Assembly: GCA_000827265.1 (NCBI GenBank)
Contig: KN834783.1
Location: 11,657-40,216 of the forward strand
Length of the DNA: 28,560 bases
Direction: 5' to 3'
Source: Collybiopsis luxurians FD-317 M1
Taxonomy: Eukaryota; Basidiomycota; Agaricomycetes; Agaricales; Omphalotaceae
A program made the position numbers and the translations under genes. The notes beneath the pieces were generated by a model, which saw only the letters and a list, made by a program, of their open reading frames with translations, was not told where the DNA came from and did no database searches. Positions 1 to 9,468 of the stretch are shown here, piece by piece. How positions within the stretch are numbered: position 1 is the first letter of the stretch; each line of letters opens with the position of its first letter.

Positions 1-2887
1 GCAATGTCCTAGACACTATTGCAGTTGCACAGCAGCCGATTTCTGCTGAAACCATACAGGAACTTGGATTAGATGATAGCAAAAGTTATGATGTGCAGGC
101 AGTAGAAAATGCAATTGGAGCTTTCCATGCTGTTATGAGAACCTCAGAGAAGGATCACTGTGTTTACATATATCACAAGTCATTTCTGGACTTTCTTTTA
201 GATTCCAAACGTGCTGGAGAGGAGCTTGCATGTAATAAATTAGCCCAGCATGGAGTCATTGCTCAGCAGTGCTTTGCAATCATGGAGTCATCACTTCATT
301 TCAATATGTGCAAATTACCTTCCTCATATTTCTTGGATGCTGATGTAGAGGGTATAAAGGAGACAGTGGCAAAGAAATTCAGTGAAACCTTGAAGTATTG
401 CTGCTTATTCTGGATAGATCATTGGATAACCAGGTTGGATGATAATCTAGAAGATGTGTTAATGAATTCACTGAACAAATTTGGGGATATCCTGGCGCTT
501 TTTTGGATAGAAGCCATGAATCTTATGCAAACTGGTAGAAGATCTTATGAGGCAATGAGGAAGCTTAGGAAATGGATGTCAAAGGTAAGTATACAGTTCT
601 CATGTAATACAAAATATCTGACTGGCTGTGATAGAAAGCAACGGGATCAGACAGCCTTTTGAGCATGGTAACAGCACTGGAAAGATTAACACAATCCTTT
701 ACTGGTTCACCTGCAAGACTGTCCACACCACACCTTTACATTTCCAGCCTGTCTACTGAGCTTCCAACAGGCAAGGTGCCAAGCACATGGAGAAATTACT
801 TTCCTCACCTGCCACAGGTGGTCTGTGAAGGAGTTCCAAATCAAAGTGGAGCAAAAATGAGAATAAACACTGGAAGTTCTGTCAATTCTGTTGCATTCTC
901 TAATGATGGTTTAAGAATTGTCTCTGGCTTAGACAACAATACTGTCTGCATTTGGGATGCAGATACTGGAGTGAAAGTCAAAGTATTGGAAGGTCACTCA
1001 GGTTCTGTAGAGTCTATTGCACTCTCCTATGATGGGTCTCGCATTGTCTCTGGTTCAGGTGACGAGAGTGTCCGTATCTGGGATGTAAATACTGGAATGA
1101 ATTTGCAGACTTTGGAAGGTCACACTGGTCCAGTTATGTCAGTTGCATTCTCCACTGATGGCTCTCGGATTGTGTCTGGTTCAAAAGATACAACTATCAA
1201 CATCTGGGATGCAAACTCTGGAAGGCAATTACAAACTCTCAAAGGTCACATAGGGGAAGTTCAGTCTGTTGCATTCTCCAATGATGGGCTGTACATTGCC
1301 TCTGGTTCATCTGACCAAACTGTGCACATCTGGGATGCACACACTGGAGTAAATTTGCAAATTTTGGAAGGTCATGAAGATTGGGTTGGGTCGGTTGCCT
1401 TCTCTTATGACGGCTCCCGCCTTGTCTCTGGCTCTGATGATGGGTACATCTGCATCTGGAATGCAGAGACTTGGATGAAATTGCAGACATTGGATGGACA
1501 TATCAATTATGTGACATCTGTCACTTTTTCCAATGATGGATCCCGCATTATCTCTGGCTCATTTGACAAAACTGTTTGCATTTGGGATGCAAGCAGTGGG
1601 GAGAAATTGCAGACTCTGGAAGGTCACAACAGGGCTATCTATTCTGTTGCATTTTCCAGTGATGGCTACCACATTGTTTCTGGCTCAGGGGACCAGACTA
1701 TCTGCATCTGGGATGCAAATCCTGGAGCGAATCTTCATACTTCTCCAGGTCACAAAGATTCTGTTAACTCTGTTTCATATTCCAATGATGGCTTGTACAT
1801 TGTGTCTGGCTCAAATGACCACACTGTCTGCATCTGGGATGCAAGTACTGGAGCCTGTTTGCAGACTTTGGAAGGTCACACAGGATCTGTTCAGTCTGTT
1901 GCATTTTCATTTGATGGTTCCCACATTGTCTCTGGCTCACGAGATAAGACTGTCCACATCTGGGATGCAAAAACTGGAGTCACTTTGCATATTTTGGAAG
2001 GTCACAGCAGTGAAGTAGATTCTGTAGCATTCTCCAAAGATGGATCCCATATTGTCTCTGGCTCAGTTGACAGGACCATTTGCATCTGGAATGCAAACAC
2101 TGGAGTGAAATTGCGAACTTTGGAAGGTCACACAAATTGGGTTCGGTCTGTGGCATTCTCCAATGATAGCTCCCGCATTGTCTCTGGCTCACGTGACAAA
2201 ACTGTTCGCATCTGGGATGCAATCACTGGAGTAAATTTGCATACCCTGAAAGGTCACACTGATACAGTCCGATCTGTTGCTTTCTCCAATGATGGATCCT
2301 GCATTGTCTCTGGTTCATATGACTGTACTGTTTGCATCTGGGATGCAAAGACTGGAGTCAATTTGCAGACTTTGACAGGTCACAAAGATTGTGTCTTCTC
2401 TGTTGCATTCTCCAATGATGGTTCACACATTGTCTCTGGCTCAGATGACACATCTATCTGTATCTGGGATGCAAAAACTGGAGTGAATTTGCAGACACTA
2501 GAAGGTCACACAGATTATGTTCACTCTGTTGCATTCTCCAATGATGACTCTCACATTGTATCTGGCTCAGGGGACAACACTGTATGCATCTGGGATGCAA
2601 GCCCGAGAGCCAATGTGGCAATATCCAGAGCCCTGAGCAATGATGTCCCTCTTGTTCCACCCAAACACCTGTTTACTACTTCTGAGAGGGAGAGTGGCTG
2701 GCTATTTGATTCTGATTCTCCTCGTCCAAACCGTATCATGTGGCTGCCTCCTCCTCTTATCCAAACTTTACCCATTTATCCCTGCATTAACATCCTGTCT
2801 CGGTCTGGGCACACATCAGTTACTTATGATCCTCACTTTGTTGGGACCAACTGGATGAATTGCTACAATCCTACTGGTACTAAGTGA
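1..2887 (+). CDS. NLR/STAND-type receptor with 14 WD40 repeats (5' partial)
   Basis: This is the C-terminal 944 residues of a fungal NLR-like protein, open at the window edge (frame starts at base 3). Exon 1 is 3-584, a 50-nt GT-AG intron is 585-634, and exon 2 is 635-2887. The first ~240 residues are helical and resemble the winged-helix/arm region that follows a NACHT domain (motif HKSFLDFLL near base 174). From 866 to 2630 there are 14 WD40 repeats of 42 residues each, with GH starts every 126 nt from 992 to 2504 and WD-type ends (IWDA). Fourteen repeats suit two seven-bladed propellers. An ~85-residue tail ends in FVGTNWMNCY, a tail type often seen on basidiomycete NLRs. Such proteins are thought to sense non-self through the variable propeller. 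The NACHT domain is outside the window, so NLR identity is family inference; the propeller is directly seen. The gene is CpG-poor. Confidence 0.88.
866..2630 (+). repeat. Fourteen tandem 126-bp coding repeats (WD40 units)
   Basis: Starts of units 2 to 14 fall at 992, 1118, 1244, 1370, 1496, 1622, 1748, 1874, 2000, 2126, 2252, 2378 and 2504, an exact 126-nt period without a single indel. Unit 1 is more diverged and unit 14 lacks its end. Variation is concentrated just after each GH, in the loop on the propeller's upper face, while the AFSNDG and IVSGS stretches are nearly constant. Confidence 0.9.
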
Positions 2888-3656
2888 TGATATCCAAGTG
2901 TTTGGTTTTGTAATCTGGTTTGTTGAAGTACTGAATTCTGGTTCCCTTTGATACTCAAGAATTGTACCTGTAATTGTTTTGTTGATGCACATGAATGATA
3001 TACGTTCTGTTGAGCTTTACCTTTCACCTGCCAGGAAATCTATTCCAGTGCATACTACGAATTAAAAAATCATATGCAAAATTCTTTGCTTGCCGAGCAA
3101 ACACCGAGCCTTCCAATGTTTTATTATCTGATATCTCACATGAACATAAGAAGAAAAGGTAAATTTCTTCATTTATTCTCTCTGCTTTTTTTCCACAAAG
3201 CCTGTGACCCTTGACACTTACTCTCGTAATCGATGGATCAGAAAAATGTAGTCTGTATGGCCGGAAGGGCCCGAAAAATCCAATATACATGAAAGTAATT
3301 TGTATTCGGACACCTAAGTACTTGTTCAATGTTCATATACTAAGATAAAACCAGCAGATCGAGATCCATTGGGAAGGCTATATTTTGACTTATTTCAAGG
3401 AAGCATATGAAGCGAAGATGATTGACATAACACGGTAGATAAAGCTTCACCATCATGAGAGCCTAACGAGAGAGAGATAACATGGAACGGTCAGGTGGTC
3501 TACATGTATCTTTTGCTCCGATTCGTTCTCCCTTCTTGCATTGATATCTTAGCAGCGATCAACTCCGTGCGCAATTTGACACTGCGGGGAATTCACGATT
3601 ACGGGTGGGGGAACATGTTAAGGTAATCCAGAGGCTGAGAAAAAAAAGCTCTCAAT

Positions 3657-3960
3657 CACTGCCCCGCAACAATTTAATATAGATTTACAATATTTTTAAT
3701 TAGACAAATATGGGGCAATGCAAGTGTAATTTATTATAGCCTTGACCAAAGTTTGGTGCCATTAGGCTTGAAACAATGCCACTGGCAAGTCAGAATTGCC
3801 CCACTAAGAATTGTAAAACTAATATTCAATTATTTATTGGGCTACTGTATGAACATTATGTAGCCTATTTTCACTGGGATTTTTTAGAATATTTGCTTTG
3901 CAATGGGTAAGGTATCATTTAAAATATTGGCTCACTGGCCTGCCTGTGTATTTTTAAAAT
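3657..3960. repeat. Cluster of CACTG/TGCCCC motifs, possible CACTA subterminal region
   Basis: CACTGCCCC occurs near 3657, GGGGCAATG (almost its inverse) near 3714, and ATTGCCCCACT near 3795. More CACTG copies lie near 3780, 3871 and 3931, in AT-rich sequence. Short motifs repeated in both orientations next to a CACTG end are the usual subterminal layout of CACTA transposons. No matching opposite end or target duplication was found, so this is only suggestive. Confidence 0.25.
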
Positions 3961-4001
3961 TTTGTCAATCAAACTCCGGCGCAAAAATATGCAGAATTTA
4001 T

Positions 4002-4026
4002 TAAATAATCTCGCCGAGATTATTTA
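4002..4026. repeat. Perfect 12-bp-arm palindrome
   Basis: TAAATAATCTCG and its exact reverse complement are separated by a single C. It lies about 40 bp before the 33-bp tandem array and could form a hairpin or cruciform. Confidence 0.85.
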
Positions 4027-4064
4027 TCGGCGACGTCGAGACTTCGGCATGTAATGACATCAAA

Positions 4065-4192
4065 GATATCGAGATGCCGAGACGGCTTGACCTCCCGATA
4101 TCGAGACGTCGAGACGGCTTGACCTCCCCGATATCGAGATGTCGAGACGGCTTGATCTCCCCGATATCGAGATGTCGAGACGGACGTCGAGA
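4065..4192. repeat. 33-bp tandem array, about four copies
   Basis: Units start with GATATCGAGA at 4065, 4097, 4130 and 4163 (spacing 32, 33, 33). The unit has a GATATCGAGATGTCGAGACG core followed by a GCTTGACCTCCCC-like half. The core is rich in short palindromes (CGATATCG, GACGTC). The array ends ~40 bp from the stop codon of the GIY-YIG gene. Confidence 0.9.
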
Positions 4193-4231
4193 CCGTTTTT
4201 TTTAATAGAACAATTGGTAATTATGAATCAG

Positions 4232-4745
4232 TTACAAGTCTTTATTACAATTAATGATTCTATATACCAATTCCAGCGTTTGTTCGGGCGAGTAAAATTT
4301 AGAGAACCGGAATTTTTCCCGGTGTCGTCGAGAGCCTGAGGGAAACTGAGTAAGTGGCAAACAAGGTGAATTGAAACTAACAAATTGGGCATCGGTATTG
4401 AGGTCGTGAGTCCGAGAATATTTCGAGCCAAAGGTGAACGAGAGCTTCTAGACAAAGATTGTAGCAACATGATGGAGAAAAGATAAAAACTCACGTACCG
4501 GCTCGTTTTCTGTTTCGACACCTGATCGGTTCCATCCATATTCGGGAGCCATTAGGACAGCTCCTCGCCCATTCCGTTTTACGACGATTGTAGTCGACCG
4601 TATGCCCGACCTTGAAATCCATCTCGTTATCCAAAAAAATGTATAGCACGCCCGGGCCGTCTGAAGGTGAAAGTTCCCATGCCAAACGTTTCCTGATACA
4701 TGATAGCAGCACATTGGTGGGTCGCCGGTTAGGGTACTTGAGCAT
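4232..4745 (-). CDS. Small GIY-YIG (T5orf172/Mug113-like) domain protein
   Basis: Three exons (minus): 4745-4499, 4447-4382, 4335-4232, with introns of 51 and 46 nt; the spliced product is 138 aa. It reads as a single T5orf172-type GIY-YIG domain. Residues 32-37 (GVLYIF) form the GIY-equivalent strand, 45-47 (KVG) the YIG-equivalent, Arg54/Arg55 match the conserved arginine after the strand pair, and EALVHLWLE (83-91) supplies the conserved glutamate. A C-terminal C..RHREKFRF motif is the His/Phe signature that closes this domain in fungal members. The family has a nuclease fold; in agaricomycetes its role is unknown. The start is the first ATG of exon 1, and further 5' exons cannot be excluded. 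The gene lies between two unrelated tandem arrays. Both introns restore frame exactly, which argues for a live gene. Confidence 0.75.
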
Positions 4746-4808
4746 GTTGCTCCAGAGGCCAGGAAGGAGATTGAGTGATGGAAAATGGGGGACTGAAGGT
4801 TGGAAGGG

Positions 4809-5210
4809 GGGCGCGAGAGAGAACAGTCATGAAGGAGTAGTACGAGAAAAAAGCTTGATGACCTGGCATGCTGCAGAGGGCGCGAGAGGAAACAGCCCCC
4901 TAAAACTGACACGAGAAAAGATATGACCCGCCTACAAGTGACACGAGAGAAAAAGCTTGATGACCCGACATGTTGGAGAGGGCGCGAGAGTAAACAGCAT
5001 CTCCAAGTGACACGAGAAAAGATATGATCCGCCTACAAGTGACACGAGAGAAAAAGCTTGATGACCCGATATGTTGGAGAGGGCACGAGAGTAAACGGCA
5101 TCTCCTAGCGACACGAGAAAAGAGCTGAGGCAACTGTAGAATGATGGACCCGGCATGTTGGAGAGCCGCGCGAGAGAATTGTCATATATGAATGACAGGA
5201 GAAAGAGCTC
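4809..5210. repeat. 101-bp composite satellite (32 + 69 bp sub-spacing)
   Basis: GACACGAGA occurs at 4908, 4940, 5009, 5041 and 5110, with a variant at about 4839, giving alternating spacings of 69, 32, 69, 32 and 69. The larger period is therefore 101 bp and contains two related half-units. A second landmark, GGGCGCGAGAG followed by AACAG, recurs near 4809, 4880, 4981 and 5081 (one base changed in the last). Copies decay at both edges. Open frames on the minus strand here are a by-product of the repeat. Confidence 0.88.
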
Positions 5211-5797
5211 AAGATGGCGCGAGCGCCGTTAACATAAACTAGACTTAATCTGTTTGAGGTCAGTAATCAGGTTAATCGTCAGTTAGTGTGGGTCACTAGT
5301 GCATGCAGATGGGAATAGTTAGTATCACTTACTTCAAAGAGTGGATCTTGCATTCAAACCAAGTTGCAAAGATCAAGAGGCGAGGGAGGATTAGGCGGAG
5401 AATGACGAACCAGTAATGGTATTTCACCCGTAGAGTTTTATAATCAAACATGCATCTGGAATGGGTAGGCTTTCAGCCTAGAAACTCTAGACAAAGCTGA
5501 AGACATAAACCGACAATGAAAGGAGAATGAAGGAGGATATTAAGCGCGCGTCCGATGCGTGCCCGGGCCGTTATTTCGGGCGCTTACAGCCTTACTTCCT
5601 TACTTCGTTGTTCCTCCTTCCGAAACCGAAACCACGAGCTCACCTATAACAGAATGAGCAACATATTGATGGAAAAGAATCTGCATGCAATGCGTGATTA
5701 TGTGGCACCTTCGAAATGTTTAATGACCCTGTGATACCTGCACAACAACAAAGGGATTCTCACAGGTAATGGGATCTTCCGTGCGTCCCAAAAGCAG
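5211..5797. other. Intergenic; no supported gene
   Basis: No coding region is supported. On the minus strand a short ATG frame near 5352-5332 runs into a good donor (GTAAGTG, about 5331) and an acceptor (CAAACAG, about 5255). The downstream frame closes after six codons. It could be a remnant 5' exon of the GIY-YIG locus cut off by the satellite, but nothing proves it. Confidence 0.35.
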
Positions 5798-5806
5798 ATA
5801 TAAAAA
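5798..5806 (+). promoter_or_regulatory. TATA box of the coiled-coil protein gene
   Basis: ATATAAAAA lies 89 nt before the ATG at 5887 and is followed by a pyrimidine-rich stretch (TTCCGTTCCATTTCC), a common fungal core promoter layout. Confidence 0.5.
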
Positions 5807-5886
5807 CTATTGAACGGCGCGCGCTAAGTTTCTTTCAAGTTAACTTCCGTTCCATTTCCTACCACTCAAAACTATCCAATTCCAAA

Positions 5887-6878
5887 ATGAGTCGAAAGCA
5901 CATCGTAATTACCGACATTCAAAAGGATTTAAGATCGAGGCGAGTTAAAGCGGTGCGTACTATACCGCATTTAAGCTATTGTTAAACTGATAATCATCCC
6001 TGTGCCACTTCAGAAACGTCCAGACTACTTTTTTGCAGCTGAACCTGAATCCCTGAATGACTCCAACATGACATCCATTTTGGGACTACAGTACAAAAAC
6101 TTCACTCTAAAGAATCGAGTCCGAAGTCTCGAGGAGAAAATCACCCTCCACGATTTGGAGCTGGAGGAGCTCAAGGTGAAGTATGGTCGTGCGGTCCATG
6201 TGCATCCATCTCATTACTATAATAGAACTACCTGAAAGCGAGGAACCAAAAGGTTTTTTACTTGACATTCGCTTCGATTACATATTCCTAGGTACCTTTC
6301 TAGGAAGAGAACCAGGCTCACGTCGCAAATGTGGCCGCTAAGGGGCCTCGCAAGCGCAGTATGAGTGACCCCCCGGCTGACCGAATTGCTTTAAAACAGG
6401 CAAAATTCCTCGACAGCGGGTCCTCTCAATCAGCAATTCTGGTGCTAGAGCCACCGCCAGTTACCACCACCGCCATTCTGGGATCCGATGGTGGTACCTC
6501 GAGTCAAGAGGATAGAACGGGTAAAGGTAAAAGGAGACTGGCCCGATTGACTGACGCTTTCACTGGCCGGTATGTCTCTTTCCATGTCTTGCCATATTGA
6601 GCTGAACTCAAAGTTTTAGTGATTTCTGTAAGCGTGAATGGATGGAAAAATGTGCCCAGGAAGAAAAGGCGCCGTTTCTTGATGACTGGAAGGTGTATTG
6701 GCAGGACCTCGAGGTGGATGTAAAAGCGGTATGTGTTTCAGACTATATAAGCTATTCGTCTCTTAGGATGATAAAACAGAAATGGAACGATATTGCAAAG
6801 AAAGCAAAGGAGACAAACGAGGCAAGCAACATAAAGACAGCGGAAGAAGCGAAGATACAGGAGGAGAATACACTCTAA
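5887..6878 (+). CDS. Hypothetical coiled-coil, probably nuclear protein
   Basis: Exons 5887-5952, 6014-6175, 6304-6569 and 6620-6878 give 250 aa in one frame; introns are 61, 128 and 50 nt. I do not recognise the family. Residues about 52-76 (KNRVRSLEEKITLHDLELEE) form a leucine-heptad coiled coil. The middle is Ser/Pro-rich with basic clusters (KGPRKRS, KGKRRLARL) that look like nuclear localisation signals. The C-terminus is helical and charged (EWMEKCAQEEKAPFLDDW, then a Lys/Glu-rich helix). A 38-nt intron at 6729-6766 is possible but would be unusually short and would replace the helical end by a different tail, so the unspliced reading is preferred. TATA box and start agree. Confidence 0.7.
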
Positions 6879-7278
6879 CAGGCTTGTGCGTACTGTATAC
6901 CAATTGAGATGTATTTGTACTGCAATACTTTCATTACAAGTGTCTTGTGCGCTCTCGTGAGGGAATTCTTGAGTGTAGATTACGATCGTTAGGCTTTTGA
7001 TAGTCTGAATCATGACCAACTTTGGTAAGTTGAATCGTCTGATAGCTTAATCTGTGCTCACTTCAATCCTCATACGGGGTTTCGTTACGAGAATAATCCT
7101 TTCAGTTGGACAATATCAGTTCTTGTTTACAAGGTACACTACAACGCAACAACTCTGCACGAATGAGGCAACAGATGTCAATACCTAACCGATGTGATCT
7201 ATGAGTACTACTACTAATTGCCATCGCACAGAAGTATACTGACCTTTGACTATCGAGAAATCCTCCCATTCGAAGCCA
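6879..7278. other. Convergent intergenic region, nothing recognised
   Basis: This lies between the 3' ends of the plus-strand coiled-coil gene and the minus-strand small membrane gene. No domain, repeat or RNA gene was seen. Confidence 0.5.
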
Positions 7279-7865
7279 TTAGCGACCGCCTGGAGAAAGG
7301 ATATCCACAACGTTTATCTCTTCCGAGAGTGTGATATCTGTGTCCTTATCGGCTTCAATTGCCTTCCTCATCTTTTTGAGATCGATGACCCGCCCTTCGT
7401 GGTGAAGAGCGCATTTCAAATGGGTATGGGCGAGGCGTTCGTGCAGTGCGATCTGAATATCGATGTCCGCCAACTTCTCTTGTAAGTCAATGAGCTCTTC
7501 TCTATGTCGCACTTGAATCTCTCGCCGTTCAAGATCTGCAGATGTCATGGACTGCGAGACCTGTTGAAATTGAATCCAGAGGTGATGTGTCTCATCATCA
7601 GGTAAGTTAATAATTTCCTGCACTTTTCTACAGTGCTCACCGTAGTGTCAACAATAAATATGAGAATTACAGCGCAAACGATAGTGGCAATTCTCTGTCG
7701 TAGGTCTGAGTCCTGGGCAGCAATCTCGATGTCTGTCCAGAACTTGAGGAGTCGTTCAAGGGTGGAGTTGGCGGTGGAAGAAGCCATCGCAGCCAGAGGA
7801 TTCGCAGTAGTCGCTGCGAGAAGGGGAGAAGAAGTGGGAGTAGGGCAGGTAGAAAGCTGATCCAT
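7279..7865 (-). CDS. Small single-pass membrane protein with coiled coil
   Basis: Two exons (minus): 7865-7641 and 7590-7279, with a 50-nt intron carrying a TTAAC branch-like site; 178 aa. An alternative acceptor at 7561/7562 would give an 80-nt intron in the same phase and remove ten residues. Residues 1-50 are Ser/Thr/Ala-rich, 59-73 (IATIVCAVILIFIV) form one transmembrane helix, and the rest is a long heptad-type helix starting near LERREIQVRHREELIDLQEK and rich in Leu, His and Glu. It could be a small membrane-anchored scaffold. No known domain is recognised and the gene shares no strand or frame with its neighbours. The start is the first ATG of the open frame. Confidence 0.65.
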
Positions 7866-8524
7866 GTCGCTGGGGTGTCACCGTAAAATTCTTCTCAATT
7901 AAAAGGTATACCCGCGATCTTTGTGATTGTGTTTGGAGCATTTTTTCTGATGAAACTGCTCAGGCTCGCCGACCAGACTGGCCAATCTTAGATTTGGAGT
8001 GGACGACGGTTGAATGTAATCGATATGGAATTAACTTCCCAAAAAATTGGTCTGAATTCTCAATGTGCAATCTGAAGCGGCGAATACGAGAAGTGTGAAA
8101 GTAGGAAAGCTCATGGCAGAATCGTGCCGCTAAACAGAAGTGAAATAGCGGTAACATGCATCCACCACATGGCGGGGTGCTTCTCTCGCGTCTCCCAGTG
8201 TCAAATTGAAATGTAACGCCACCGGAGGCTATCTTACCATGACCCAAGATACCGCGGAAAGGCCTTTTTTTTGTTGTGATGATTTTTACAGTGCCGCAGA
8301 AATGTGTAGGTAGGTTCCATTTGTCGAATGACATAGTTCGATTTTTACGGCATTTCCAGATTCCTGTTTATCATAGAACCCTACCGTTTAGTCGAAGATG
8401 TGAAGAAATTTACATGTGAGTAAGGTCTGTAGTATTTTGATCTCTATGTTCGTTCAGCGGCTGAGCACGAGGCAGCGGCTGCTTCACTAAAAAGAAGCAG
8501 CTGTAGGTTCTTTCACCCTAAACA
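7866..8524. other. Divergent intergenic region, 659 bp
   Basis: Shared 5' flank of the minus-strand membrane gene (7865) and the plus-strand 194-aa protein gene (8525). A 124-codon minus-strand frame (7960-8334) has no hydrophobic core, domain or splice support and is not called. No clear TATA element was found for either gene. Confidence 0.45.
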
Positions 8525-9209
8525 ATGGTTGTTTCCTCAGTACGCTCGACTTCCGGCAGTTTATCGTCAGCTATAGAGCTTAGAGCTGCCCCAACCACAT
8601 TCACGCCGTTGCCAGTCACTCTAGAGGGATACTTCCCTCATCGTCAAGTGAGTTTTCATGGATCTATAGCAAGCTCTATGCTAACAATGCGTAGGTCATG
8701 TCGACAACTTTTGGACTATATTTCAATTTTGAGCATGCTGGGCCTCAGCGCAGGATGTTCAAGTCCAAGACTGTCCACAAAAGGAGGACTTCGAAAGCTA
8801 CTCATTTTATCGACTTTAGGTCGGTTTTTTCCACCGATTTCACTGACCATCCTATATATACAGCACTCATTATTGCGGATGGTCGACATTATATTGTCGG
8901 AGGCACATACCACGACAACCTCGATGATCATAACATGGCACTGGGTTCAATCGGATGCGAGGCGGAATTTAAAGGAGACCTTGCTGTTTTTTTTCTACCT
9001 AAATATGATCATCTTCATTTCATGCGAGGCTTGCCTCGCTATGAGAGTACTGATTACCAGGAGGAGATTCTCGAACGGGTGATATCTGCGTGAGTAACAT
9101 TCGGTAATTCTTTACTTTCTATTTCTAATACCGAATTGCTAGATTTATCTGCAATGTCATTGGGCATGTTGGGAAGGGGAAGTCCTACAGTCACCAGCTT
9201 TCTGCGTGA
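8525..9209 (+). CDS. Unknown 194-aa protein, paralogue A
   Basis: Exons 8525-8647, 8695-9089 and 9143-9209; introns of 47 and 53 nt; 194 aa. I do not recognise the family. After a Ser/Thr-rich N-terminus (1-41) comes a compact globular domain with TFGLYF at its start, then IYTALIIADGRHYIVGGTY, GCEAEFKGD and a C-terminal helix (EEILERVISAF). The pattern of beta-strands with two glycine turns suggests a small beta-rich fold. The same blocks occur in the minus-strand gene at 11732-12365, with the first intron at the identical place before TFGLYF and in the same phase, so the two are paralogues. The second intron is absent from the paralogue. No signal peptide or membrane helix is seen. Confidence 0.78.
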
Positions 9210-9468
9210 TAAATGTACTGTTTTCAAATAGCATTATGTGTTCCATGTATATCCCCGAATACAGATGTATCGTGCAGTTCTGTATACTTGAATGATTTTA
9301 CTATAGTGGATGAACCAAGACGTTGGCTGTATGCTGAAAATGAATATTTCGGTCGAATCCATTGCCACATATTTCGAGTATGGACTTAAAGAGATTTTAA
9401 CAACAGGGAAAACAGGTTTATTATTCTTTCTGAGTGCATATCCTCGAATATATATTCACAAGTAGGCA

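Larger units (their letters stand above)
2888..4064. other. Intergenic, AT-rich, no convincing gene
   Basis: This stretch holds the 3' flank of the NLR gene and then AT-rich sequence. I see no coding region: the 101-codon minus-strand frame at 3024-3329 has no recognisable domain and no supporting splice pattern. The part from about 3657 carries repeated CACTG and TGCCCC motifs in both orientations, and a perfect palindrome sits at 4002-4026; both are listed separately. Confidence 0.5.

Noticed and set aside
1239..2775. Antisense ORFs inside the WD40 array (1239-1490, 1764-1970, 1980-2222, 2454-2660 and others)
   Set aside because: They recur with the 126-nt period because the sense repeats do; the proteins are Cys/His/Gln-rich shadows.
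4900..5156. Minus-strand ORFs with repeating SFLVSLGDAVYSRALSN
   Set aside because: They are read-outs of the 101-bp satellite in two frames, with no domain and no splice support.
4065..5210. Regular repeats resembling a CRISPR array
   Set aside because: The repeats are contiguous tandem units without unique spacers and the DNA is clearly eukaryotic.
6729..6766. 38-nt GT-AG intron in the coiled-coil gene
   Set aside because: It is shorter than every other intron here (41 nt or more), and the unspliced frame gives a coherent charged helix.
7960..8334. 124-codon minus-strand ORF between divergent genes
   Set aside because: No domain, hydrophobic pattern or neighbouring exon; composition is that of non-coding DNA.
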